Source: Flagellimonas amphidinii
Lineage (GTDB): Bacteria > Bacteroidota > Bacteroidia > Flavobacteriales > Flavobacteriaceae
Assembly (NCBI RefSeq): GCF_013090115.1
Contig: NZ_JABFNN010000030.1
Span: forward strand, 310,001-374,000
Length of the DNA: 64,000 bases
Reading direction: 5' to 3'
Positions 18,984-26,767 of the stretch are shown here, piece by piece. The notes below the pieces were generated by a model. The model made no database searches and had not been told where the DNA came from. It saw only the letters and a list, made by a program, of their open reading frames with translations. Position 1 is the stretch's first letter. Each line of letters opens with the position of its first letter. Made by a program: the position numbers and the translations under genes.

Positions 18984-19057
18984 TTTTTTTTGGATTTTTT
19001 ATTTACCAAAACAATTTTGTTCTAATTTTAGATTGATTTGATGATAAGCTCACAGCT

Positions 19058-19354
19058 ATGAACAACCTCAGAAGAGTTATTGTCGATTACAAAAAGCTTA
19101 CCCCCGAAGTATTGAAACTTTTGGTGGAAAAATACCCCGATGGCTATGGGGATAACGATGTCATCAATTTCAAAAACCTTAAAGGAGAAACCATAGAAGC
19201 TGTTGAAGTTTTAGCGGAAGACACCAAGTATTTGGTGAAAATTAGTTCAAAACTGGAACGTAGCATGGCCAATTTTGATGATGATAGCCCATTGGACACT
19301 CCCGATATGGGAAAAATGCCTGATGAAGGTTTTGAAGATTCGGAGGAAGAATAG
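19058..19354 (+). CDS. Small acidic protein of unknown function
   Basis: The 98-residue product has a folded-looking N-terminal part (RRVIVDYKKLTPEVLKLL, then GYGDNDVINF) and a low-complexity acidic tail rich in D and E (from residue 75). No known domain is recognised. Its stop lies one base from the stop of the convergent threonine dehydrogenase gene. The balanced composition and the distinct ordered and disordered parts support a real gene; similar short proteins are common in Flavobacteriaceae, but I assign no function. Confidence 0.7.
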   Translation: MNNLRRVIVDYKKLTPEVLKLLVEKYPDGYGDNDVINFKNLKGETIEAVEVLAEDTKYLVKISSKLERSMANFDDDSPLDTPDMGKMPDEGFEDSEEE

Positions 19355-19355
19355 G

Positions 19356-20306
19356 TTAAGAAAGACTTTTCTTCAGATTCTCCAACATTTCTTTAGTGGT
19401 TTCCTCCAAATTGAATTTGGGTTGCCAGTCCCATTGCTCACGCGCTGAAGAATCATCTATGCTGCTTGGCCATGAATTGGCGATTTCTTGTCTAAAATCT
19501 GGAGCATAGGATATTTCAAAATCTGGAATGTGTTTTTGGATGCTTAATGCCACTTCTTCTGGAGAGAAACTCATGCTACCCAAATTATAGGATGAACGAA
19601 CTTGTAACGCTTCAGCAGGACTTTCCATTAGGCCAATAGTGGCCCTAATGGCATCTTCCATATACATCATGGGCAGTTTGGTATCATTTTCCAAAAAACA
19701 TTGGTAGGACTTGCTTTTTAATGCTTCATGATAGATTTCTACCGCGTAGTCTGTAGTGCCGCCACCAGGCATGGTCTTCCAACTGATCAACCCGGGATAA
19801 CGAACACTGCGAACGTCTACCCCATATTTATTAAAATAATATTCGCACCAACGCTCCCCAGATTGTTTACTGATGCCATAAACAGTACTTGGTTCCATTA
19901 TGGTGTTCTGTGGAGTATTCGCTTTGGGTGTATTTGGACCAAAGACAGCAATACTTGAAGGCCAGAATATTTTACTTATTTTTCGTTCTTTGGCCAAATT
20001 GAGCACATTGAACAAAGAATTCATGTTTAAGTTCCAAGCTCGCATGGGAAACTTCTCCGCAGTTGCACTGAGCATGGCGGCCATCAAGTAGACTTCATCA
20101 ATTTCATAGTGCATCACCACATCCTCAATAGCCTCGTAATTGGTTGCATCCAACAATTCAAAAGGTCCGGTATCCATCAGCGGATCACTGCTCTCCCTAA
20201 TGTCACTCGCCACCACGTTTTCAGCGCCATATTTGTTTCTGAGTTCAACGGTAAGTTCAGTGCCGATCTGACCACAAGCGCCAAGAATTAAGATGGGTTT
20301 TTGCAT
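19356..20306 (-). CDS. L-threonine 3-dehydrogenase, SDR/epimerase type
   Basis: The 316-residue protein has an N-terminal Rossmann motif ILGACGQIGTEL, the Ser/Tyr/Lys triad in WPSSIAVFGP and VYGISKQSGERWCEYY, and the substrate region RYPGLISWKTMPGGGTTDYA. These segments are typical of the NAD-epimerase-like threonine dehydrogenases of Flavobacterium and Thermoplasma type rather than of sugar epimerases. It would oxidise L-threonine to 2-amino-3-ketobutyrate, which a KBL enzyme (not seen here) splits to glycine and acetyl-CoA. It is a single gene transcribed toward the small acidic gene at 19058. Confidence 0.85.
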   Translation of the reverse strand: MQKPILILGACGQIGTELTVELRNKYGAENVVASDIRESSDPLMDTGPFELLDATNYEAIEDVVMHYEIDEVYLMAAMLSATAEKFPMRAWNLNMNSLFNVLNLAKERKISKIFWPSSIAVFGPNTPKANTPQNTIMEPSTVYGISKQSGERWCEYYFNKYGVDVRSVRYPGLISWKTMPGGGTTDYAVEIYHEALKSKSYQCFLENDTKLPMMYMEDAIRATIGLMESPAEALQVRSSYNLGSMSFSPEEVALSIQKHIPDFEISYAPDFRQEIANSWPSSIDDSSAREQWDWQPKFNLEETTKEMLENLKKSLS

Positions 20307-20370
20307 TTAAAATGAAGTTAATTACATCTGCTGGTAAAGATAGCCTTTATTAAAATTTGTACATTCGCCT

Positions 20371-20868
20371 ATGCGAAAATTGTTATGCGTCATAGTGGTT
20401 TTTTCAGCATTATTGTCCTGCAAGAAAAAACAAGAAGTTGTTGAAGATCCTATGGGAGATGAGCTTGTTTTCAATTATCAAAAAATACCAGATAGGATAA
20501 AGCTCAATGCAGAAGCAGCTGAAATCGTGGAGTCTTGGGACGAGTTCAAAAAATTCAATGAAAGTGTGGATGTACTTTACAGGGCCACAAATAATGAAGA
20601 CTTGATCTTGGCCATTGATGACCTTGTTGAAAAAGAAAAGGATTGGGAAAGGGGCGTTTATCCAGATGCTTTTAATTCGCTGCAAGTTAAGAGCAGACAA
20701 AGGGTGCTGAAAACGTACTTGTTCAAGGTGAAATCCCATCTTTTGGAAAAGCAGGAAACAACCCAGTCTACTGTACAAATGTTGGAAGCGTATAATGCGC
20801 TTCGGGAACAGCTGAACGTAATGGTCAATAGTCAGTTGGATACAAAACTCATTTTGGATGAGGAATAA
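20371..20868 (+). CDS. Putative lipoprotein of unknown function
   Basis: A lipoprotein signal is clear: MRKLLCVIVVFSALLSC with the lipobox LLSC at residues 14-17 followed by lysines. The rest (to residue 165) is mostly helical and charged, with no domain I recognise. The next gene starts right at or just before its stop, so the two form an operon and may act together in the envelope. The lysines directly after the lipid cysteine are not the acidic surface-export signal known from some Bacteroidota lipoproteins, so periplasmic anchoring is more likely. The function is unknown. Confidence 0.8.
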   Translation: MRKLLCVIVVFSALLSCKKKQEVVEDPMGDELVFNYQKIPDRIKLNAEAAEIVESWDEFKKFNESVDVLYRATNNEDLILAIDDLVEKEKDWERGVYPDAFNSLQVKSRQRVLKTYLFKVKSHLLEKQETTQSTVQMLEAYNALREQLNVMVNSQLDTKLILDEE

Positions 20869-20869
20869 T

Positions 20870-21358
20870 ATGCTTTACATTTTACTGCTGATTACCACTT
20901 TACAGCTAAGTGCACAAAGTTCTGAAAAGGATAGTATCAATTTTCTATTGGATAGCTGGCATAGGGCAGCAGCAGATGCTGATTTTGACGCTTATTTTGA
21001 TAAGATGACCTCCAAAGGAGTTTTTATTGGGACCGATGCTACGGAGAATTGGCAGAATGATGCCTTTAGGTCATTTTCAAAGCCTTATTTTGATAAAGGA
21101 AAGGCATGGAGCTTCATCGCGGTGGAACGTAATGTTTACCTAAACGAAACTAAAGATTTTGCATGGTTCGATGAACTTCTGGATACTCAAATGAAAATTT
21201 GTAGAGGTTCAGGAGTGCTTAGAAAAGTTAATGGTAAATGGAAAATAGCCCACTATGTCCTGTCCATTGCCGTTCCCAATGATAATGTTGGGCAACTGAT
21301 TGAAATCAAAAAAGAGAAGGACAGCCTACTGCTTCTTGATTTAAAGCGGAAACAATAA
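20870..21358 (+). CDS. Secreted NTF2/SnoaL-like protein
   Basis: Starting at ATG 20870 (MLYILLLITTLQLSAQ) the gene begins one base after the preceding stop; an in-frame ATG at 20858 would overlap it by 11 bases and is also possible. The protein has a signal peptide and then an NTF2-like alpha+beta fold of DUF4440/SnoaL kind (LDSWHRAAADADFDAYFDKM, GTDATENW, GSGVLRKVNGKWKIAHYVLS). Such small cone-shaped folds bind ligands or dimerise; many have no known enzyme role. Its 3' end abuts the convergent TPR gene, 2 bases between stops. I would expect a periplasmic location. Confidence 0.8.
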   Translation: MLYILLLITTLQLSAQSSEKDSINFLLDSWHRAAADADFDAYFDKMTSKGVFIGTDATENWQNDAFRSFSKPYFDKGKAWSFIAVERNVYLNETKDFAWFDELLDTQMKICRGSGVLRKVNGKWKIAHYVLSIAVPNDNVGQLIEIKKEKDSLLLLDLKRKQ

Positions 21359-21360
21359 TA

Positions 21361-22056
21361 CTATTTGCCTCCTTCAGGAGCTTCTTTTCTAGATTGCAAA
21401 GCCTGCTTGCTTAAACTGGCCAAATTAAAATTAGGATCCAATTTTAGCGCTTCATCTATATAAGAAATGGCTTCATCAATTTTGGTCTTGTCCGTGTTGT
21501 AGGCCACTAGACCTTTCAAATGATAAAAAGCAGCCTTTAACGGCACTTCGTAGGGTTGTTGCCTTTCATAAAAGGCATATTTCATATCATCTTTTGCATT
21601 TGCTATACCGTATTCAATATTACCAGAAGCACCAGCATTATCACCAATTTGAATCTTAAGGTCTGCAAGTTCATACGCTAAATAGGCCGAAGGACTTCTC
21701 TGAAAAAGTACTTCAAAATGCTCTAAAGCCCTTTTGGGTTGGTTCAAAGATTTCAATGAAACTGCTTTTACTTGTACTGCAAGGTCAGAATCATCAGCTT
21801 TTTTATCAATTCCAATGGTGTTAAGAGCCTGCATATGCTGGTTGTTGTTCATGTAAACAAATGCCAACGTATCCTTGCGTTCTTTCAAGGGTGAAAGTAC
21901 ATTCAGGTGAGTTAGGGCACCTATTATCCCATTAATGTCACCTTGTAGACGCATTTCTTTGTAATAAGCCTCGTAATGTTCCAAAAGTTCATTTTTTGTC
22001 TGAGATATTGCACTAAAACCGACAAATAATAACAAAAGCAAAACAATCTTTCTCAT
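21361..22056 (-). CDS. Periplasmic TPR-repeat protein
   Basis: The 231-residue protein has a signal peptide (MRKIVLLLLLFVGFSAISQ) and then several tetratricopeptide-like helix pairs, for example LNQPKRALEHFEVLFQRSP and KIDEAISYIDEALKLDPNF. TPR arrays act as protein-binding scaffolds. The terminal repeat is the clearest; the earlier ones are diverged. It is a single gene with its own upstream gap of 77 bases. No partner is evident. Confidence 0.8.
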   Translation of the reverse strand: MRKIVLLLLLFVGFSAISQTKNELLEHYEAYYKEMRLQGDINGIIGALTHLNVLSPLKERKDTLAFVYMNNNQHMQALNTIGIDKKADDSDLAVQVKAVSLKSLNQPKRALEHFEVLFQRSPSAYLAYELADLKIQIGDNAGASGNIEYGIANAKDDMKYAFYERQQPYEVPLKAAFYHLKGLVAYNTDKTKIDEAISYIDEALKLDPNFNLASLSKQALQSRKEAPEGGK

Positions 22057-22133
22057 GTACCTTCATTTAAGTCCGGCAAAACTAAAAAAATAATCAGTAC
22101 CATATTGTTAAAGAATACTATACAAAATAATGA

Positions 22134-22976
22134 CTACGAATTGATATTGTGGGTGAAAGCGTGACCTTTGTCAAAAAAATTCTTGCTCAAAACAGTCTTT
22201 CCTAATTTGTTGGCAAATTGATCATCATAGTTAGGAGCCGGAATTTTCCTTTTTTCTGCCTCAGAAGTATAATATTCCTTTTTAGTGGGATGCAAAGGAT
22301 AGACTCCGTTAAAGATTTCGTTCCAATAATTTTCTTCAATAATGGTTGAAATCATATGAATGCAATCCTCTAGATGGATGAGATTTACCGGATGGTTTCC
22401 ATTGGAAAGACCTTTTCTTTTGGTAAGCATGGTCACCGGATGCCGATGAGGTCCAATCAATCCGCCAAATCGTATGATTGTAGTGGATAAATTTGCATTT
22501 TGAATAAAAAGTTGCTCGCTGGCCAATAATTGTTTGCCTGATTCCGTGGCTGGTCCTGCAGGAGTTTCTTCAATAATTTCCCCTTCAGTATCACCGTAAA
22601 CGGAAGTGCTGCTCACAAAAATTACTTTGCTAACATCACTTTTTTTGATTTCAGCATGTAGAAACTTCATTTTTTCAATGAAGCTTTCCTTGTGTTCCCC
22701 TCTGAGTTTAGGAGGAACATTGATGATTAAAATGTCCACATTGGATAAAAAGGCCTGTATATCACCATTTATTCCGTTTTCTGTTAAACGAATTTGGTAT
22801 GGATGGATGCCGCTTTTTTGAAGCTGTTGAAGCTTTTCGAGAGATGTAGAAGTTCCATAAACTTTAAAATCTTGCGAGATAAACCTTTTGGCCAGGGGTA
22901 AACCAAGCCAGCCACAACCGAGGACACCAATTCGTTTAGTCAAATCGTATTGTTTTGATGACCAAAATAGCATCAT
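22134..22976 (-). CDS. NAD(P)-binding epimerase-like protein (YeeZ-type SDR)
   Basis: The core is a Rossmann fold: IGVLGCGWLGLPLAKRF binds the dinucleotide, and VIFVSSTSVYGDTEG with IIRFGGLIGPHRHP resembles extended SDR proteins of the YeeZ type, of unknown substrate. The start is uncertain. ATG at 22976 gives 280 residues and overlaps the upstream peptidase gene by 41 bases; TTG at 22943 would give 269 residues and overlap by 8 bases, closer to the Rossmann motif. Either way it is translationally linked to the M28 peptidase gene before it. The usual YxxxK motif is not obvious after the SSTSVYG block. Confidence 0.75.
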   Translation of the reverse strand: MMLFWSSKQYDLTKRIGVLGCGWLGLPLAKRFISQDFKVYGTSTSLEKLQQLQKSGIHPYQIRLTENGINGDIQAFLSNVDILIINVPPKLRGEHKESFIEKMKFLHAEIKKSDVSKVIFVSSTSVYGDTEGEIIEETPAGPATESGKQLLASEQLFIQNANLSTTIIRFGGLIGPHRHPVTMLTKRKGLSNGNHPVNLIHLEDCIHMISTIIEENYWNEIFNGVYPLHPTKKEYYTSEAEKRKIPAPNYDDQFANKLGKTVLSKNFFDKGHAFTHNINS

Positions 22977-25215
22977 TCAGCACAAAAGGCATTGGAATGC
23001 TACTTTTAGGTCTTTCAGGAACGGTAAATTCTGGGTGTGTCAACAAATTATTGGAGGCTTCATAAAAGGTAAGCTCCAAAATGGAATCTTTAGGAAAACT
23101 GAGTCCAAGTTCTGTATAGTCGTTATTGGAAATGTAATGTGTCACCAATCTCTTTTTCCTGTTTTCCAAATAATGACTGGAAAGCGGTATGTTGTTCACC
23201 TTGGCCGAATTTAGTTTGATGTCATTGGTGTAGATGTCCAATCGGTTGACATTTCTTTTAGGGGTAATACAAAGCTCTAAAATACGCTCTTTGCCAATAA
23301 TGGTGTCCTTTGTAGTATCAACCCAAGGAAGGGCAACTTCTTTTTTTGGAGCGTCAGCAAGATAAGTGATTCTGCTGGAGTACTTGCTTGCTATTGTTTT
23401 GTGCTCTTCATCGGCTGAGCTTTTTTTGTTGTTCTGCAAAAATTGATTGTTCCAATCGATAGGACTGTGGTCATAAGTAGCCCAGTTTGCAGAGTTTTCA
23501 TCTTCGTTGTAAATATAGAGGAGACTGCTAGGCTTTGGACGTTCTTCGTTGAAATTTGAGTTGATATGGGATGATATACCGAAGGCAAAAAATAAGAACA
23601 GGGACAGATAGGCAAAACGGTCTTTGTTCTTTAATTGCCCAAAGAAAGGAAGTACAAGGAAAAATAGGAGGGTGGTGAAAATTGTTGAGGCAACCATCAT
23701 TTTTAGCCCTAGCCCAACAGGAAACATCTTTATAAATGGAGCATAAATAAAAATAGCAGGTAATGCTAAAAACAGTAATAAAAATGGACTGGGTTTTTCT
23801 TGGTTGATGGTAACCATGAATGCAGCCAATAGGCCAAATAGTGGAACTACAAAAAAGCTAGCTCCTTTTAAATAGGAAGCCACCAATGCGCAAATTATCA
23901 ACCAAATAAAAATAGGAGCCACCAAAAGATTTGGAGTGCTCACCTTTTTGAATTTATGGTAAAACCAAAAACATACTCCGGTTGATAAGAATGCAAACAT
24001 GAGAATGTAGATATGTCCATTGTAGGTGAAACCATGGAGCATATCTTTAAAACCGGGATACCACCATAGCAGGACTTGCCAGAAGAAATATCCAAGGACA
24101 CCATTGATGATCAATGTCAAAAACATTGGAATAAAACCTTTAAAAATATCCTTTGCGCTTAATTTTTTCTTTCTGAAGCCTGAAATCAAAAGAAGAACAA
24201 ATGCCAGCACAGCTATTCCGAACATAGGCCAAATCCATTCAAAAGGATAGGAAACCAACTTAAAAAAAGGCAGGTTGAAATAAATAGAATCATCCAGACT
24301 TTTTAAGTTCGTCAAATCTGCCTCACTAAAATGAATCATCAAGGGCATTAAATAGCTACCTTGATGGGCTAATGTATTTCTGTCCAGTCGCTCATAATTG
24401 TCCAAGGCCGTATGATAGTCAAAATGGTCATCGATAAAAGCAAAATTGAAACCTTCAATGTCACCATCTTCCCTAAAAACTGTCAAATCCGTATCATTGG
24501 GAAGCATTTTATAAATGCTATAGGCCAGCGAATTGGCTACGGGGTATTTTGGATTGGCTTTAGTGAATTCTTCTATAAGTTTTCCGTTTCCGCGATTGGT
24601 CTCTATGAGCATATAGCTTGGCCCACCACTTCCTCTTGCCTCAAAATTGAGTACAAGCCCAACTTGCGTTGCCCAAGGATGTTTTTTAACAAACAAATCG
24701 GCTCCATTTAGTCCTAATTCCTCAGCATCGGAAATCAAAATAATAATGTCATTTTTTGGGGTCTTGTTCTGTGAAAGAAAGGCGCGAACCCCTTCCAAAA
24801 TGGTAGCGACTCCACTTCCGGCATCACTTGCCCCATAGGAAGAATGCGGGCTACTGTCATAATGTGATAACAAAAGCAAGGCTTTTCCTTCCCCAGAACC
24901 CTTTATTCGGGCTAAAATGTTGGTGGCTTTGCTTAGGTTGCCCCAATCTCCAGCAGTATAGCCTTCTTGCGTCACCGTTTCCAGTCCCATTTTTTTGAGT
25001 TCAGAGATAATATAACCTCTAACCTGTTCATGAGCAGGAAAGCCTACCGCATGGGGTTCTTTGGACAGTTCTTTAATATGTGCTAAAGCCCTATCCGTAG
25101 AAAAGGATTCAGGCGGATTGACAGCATCATTTTCATAGGAGGGCATCATGGATTTGTAGCTCCAATAGACTGCAAAAATCAGGAGTAAAAAGGCGAGGGT
25201 GCGTGAAAATTTCAT
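22936..25215 (-). CDS. M28 family metallopeptidase with membrane domain
   Basis: The 759-residue protein has an N-terminal membrane anchor (residues 5-22), an M28 zinc aminopeptidase domain (about 35-300) and a polytopic C-terminal half with about eight to nine hydrophobic segments (335-555), followed by a soluble tail. Zinc ligands are visible in LLSHYDSSP, GASDAGSG, ISDAEELGLNG, LNFEARG and FDYHTALDN, so the site looks complete. It resembles the membrane M28 peptidases of eukaryotic vacuole/ER and many Bacteroidota, probably clipping peptides at the periplasmic face. The gene overlaps the SDR gene that follows. The substrate is unknown. Confidence 0.9.
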   Translation of the reverse strand: MKFSRTLAFLLLIFAVYWSYKSMMPSYENDAVNPPESFSTDRALAHIKELSKEPHAVGFPAHEQVRGYIISELKKMGLETVTQEGYTAGDWGNLSKATNILARIKGSGEGKALLLLSHYDSSPHSSYGASDAGSGVATILEGVRAFLSQNKTPKNDIIILISDAEELGLNGADLFVKKHPWATQVGLVLNFEARGSGGPSYMLIETNRGNGKLIEEFTKANPKYPVANSLAYSIYKMLPNDTDLTVFREDGDIEGFNFAFIDDHFDYHTALDNYERLDRNTLAHQGSYLMPLMIHFSEADLTNLKSLDDSIYFNLPFFKLVSYPFEWIWPMFGIAVLAFVLLLISGFRKKKLSAKDIFKGFIPMFLTLIINGVLGYFFWQVLLWWYPGFKDMLHGFTYNGHIYILMFAFLSTGVCFWFYHKFKKVSTPNLLVAPIFIWLIICALVASYLKGASFFVVPLFGLLAAFMVTINQEKPSPFLLLFLALPAIFIYAPFIKMFPVGLGLKMMVASTIFTTLLFFLVLPFFGQLKNKDRFAYLSLFLFFAFGISSHINSNFNEERPKPSSLLYIYNEDENSANWATYDHSPIDWNNQFLQNNKKSSADEEHKTIASKYSSRITYLADAPKKEVALPWVDTTKDTIIGKERILELCITPKRNVNRLDIYTNDIKLNSAKVNNIPLSSHYLENRKKRLVTHYISNNDYTELGLSFPKDSILELTFYEASNNLLTHPEFTVPERPKSSIPMPFVLNDAILVIKTIRFD

Positions 25216-25337
25216 GGTTTAGTTACGTTGGTGTGTAAAAATATGAAATTATGAAAGGTTCGCATATTTGAGGCGTAAAAATTAGATAATTCGCTAAAAA
25301 TCACTATATTTAATATTCAACCATAAATATCAACCTT

Positions 25338-25808
25338 ATGGGAATCAAAAGTTTTCAAGGCGTACGATCTAAAGAGGAATCCAAAAAAAAATATAACGCC
25401 CCGATCTTGGTCGAAGACTACATGACCAAGAAACTAGTCACCTTTGCTCCAGAACAATCTATTCTGGAAGTAATGGAGGCATTTGCAAAACATCGTATTT
25501 CTGGAGGACCTGTTATGGACGAGAACGGATTTTTGGTAGGAATCATTTCAGAAGCCGATTGTATGAAGCAAATATCGGAGAGTCGATACTTCAATCAACC
25601 TATATTGGACAAAAGTGTGGAACGGTATATGACCAAAAATGTAGAGACCATTCCCCACAATATGAGCATTTTTGATGCTGCCGGTGTTTTTGACAGGCAC
25701 AATCGTCGTAGATTGCCAGTAATGAAAAATGATATCTTGGTAGGGCAAATAAGCCGTAAGGATATTGTTATTGCCGCTTTGAAGTTGAGCGCTCAAAACT
25801 GGAAATAA
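25338..25808 (+). CDS. CBS-pair domain protein
   Basis: The 156-residue protein consists of a basic N-terminal segment (KSFQGVRSKEESKKKY) and a tandem CBS pair (about 27-145), with YMTKKLVTFAP and YMTKNVETIPHNM marking the two modules and GIISEADCM and GQISRKDIVIAA their ends. CBS pairs bind adenine nucleotides and commonly act as energy-sensing regulators of other proteins. No attached effector domain is present, so it would act in trans. It is a single gene convergent with the Zn-ribbon gene at 25823. Confidence 0.9.
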   Translation: MGIKSFQGVRSKEESKKKYNAPILVEDYMTKKLVTFAPEQSILEVMEAFAKHRISGGPVMDENGFLVGIISEADCMKQISESRYFNQPILDKSVERYMTKNVETIPHNMSIFDAAGVFDRHNRRRLPVMKNDILVGQISRKDIVIAALKLSAQNWK

Positions 25809-25822
25809 CCTTAAATTACTGA

Positions 25823-26176
25823 TTATTCGCGTTTGACAATCATATAAAAATCATTGTCCAAGGGTAAATATCCTAAATCATACACAAAATAGTAGGTGCT
25901 GCCTTTTTTGGTGGTGTACAAATTGGTGATGTATTCAAAATCAAAACCTTTGTCCATCAACCGCATTTTGGTAGTTCTTGTCTTGCCTTCTTTCAAGGGA
26001 AAACTATCCAGAATACGATAGTTTTTACGCAACTTGTTGTTGATGTTGCGCACCAAGTTTTTACGGTCTTTGTTCAGTCGGTTGTTGTAGGCATTACGAC
26101 AATGGTCTGAGCAGTATTTTTTGTCGATTCTGCCGATGAGTTTTTCACCGCACTCCAAGCATGCTTTTTCGGTCAT
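25823..26176 (-). CDS. Small zinc-ribbon protein of unknown function
   Basis: The 117-residue protein begins with a four-cysteine zinc ribbon, CLECGEKLIG then KKYCSDHCRNAYNNR, of the type seen in small nucleic-acid or chaperone-like proteins, followed by a basic helix and a C-terminal part (FDFEYITNLYTTKKGSTYYF) without a known domain. It is the last gene of a three-gene minus-strand operon, 9 bases after the pentapeptide-repeat gene. Similar proteins are widespread in Flavobacteriaceae. The function is not known. Confidence 0.75.
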   Translation of the reverse strand: MTEKACLECGEKLIGRIDKKYCSDHCRNAYNNRLNKDRKNLVRNINNKLRKNYRILDSFPLKEGKTRTTKMRLMDKGFDFEYITNLYTTKKGSTYYFVYDLGYLPLDNDFYMIVKRE

Positions 26177-26185
26177 CAGATAAGA

Positions 26186-26758
26186 TTAGGTGACCACAAT
26201 ATCATGTTTTTTTAATAAACCTATAATATTATCCTTGCTAAACTTGGCTTTTTTGAGTTGATTTTGTTCCGGATCTATATTCAAATTAAAGCTGGAACTT
26301 AAATCTGCTTTCTCCAAATTTGTCTGCTGAAAAATAGCGTGTTCCATATTACATTCCGAAAAAACAGATTGGGTAAGGTCAGCTTCTGTAAAATCAGTTT
26401 CAATTAGGATGCAATCTGAAAAAGAAATGCCCTTTAGGGCAAGTTGAAAGAAAGAAGCCAAAGTGAGGTTACAGTTTTTAAATTGAACTGATAATAAAAA
26501 GTCATTGCAGTCTTCAAACTTAAGACCAACCAGTTTTGTACTTTCAAAAATGCATTCCTTGAAAATAGTGTGTTTTACATTGGCATTGGTCAAATCGCAA
26601 TCTACAAACCGACATTCCATAAAATTCTGATTGTCCAAAAATCCATTGATGAAAGAGCATTTTTCAAAAGTGCAGTTTTCATAATCTGCTTTTGGCAATC
26701 GGTTTTGCGTAAAATCCTTACCTGAAAATTCCTGATCAGCTATAAAAGTGTCCTGCAT
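26186..26758 (-). CDS. Pentapeptide-repeat protein
   Basis: The 190-residue product is a chain of pentapeptide units of the form A(D/N)LxX or CxFxx, clear in ENCTFEKCSFINGF, FVDCDLTNANVKHTIFKECI and ETDFTEADLTQSVFSECN. These fold into a right-handed quadrilateral beta-helix. Some members (Qnr, MfpA) mimic DNA and protect gyrase; many have no known role. No signal peptide is present, so it is cytoplasmic. It starts 9 bases after the sortilin-like gene and ends 9 bases before the Zn-ribbon gene. Length is in the Qnr range, but I see no Qnr-specific signature. Confidence 0.85.
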   Translation of the reverse strand: MQDTFIADQEFSGKDFTQNRLPKADYENCTFEKCSFINGFLDNQNFMECRFVDCDLTNANVKHTIFKECIFESTKLVGLKFEDCNDFLLSVQFKNCNLTLASFFQLALKGISFSDCILIETDFTEADLTQSVFSECNMEHAIFQQTNLEKADLSSSFNLNIDPEQNQLKKAKFSKDNIIGLLKKHDIVVT

Positions 26759-26767
26759 GAAACCAAT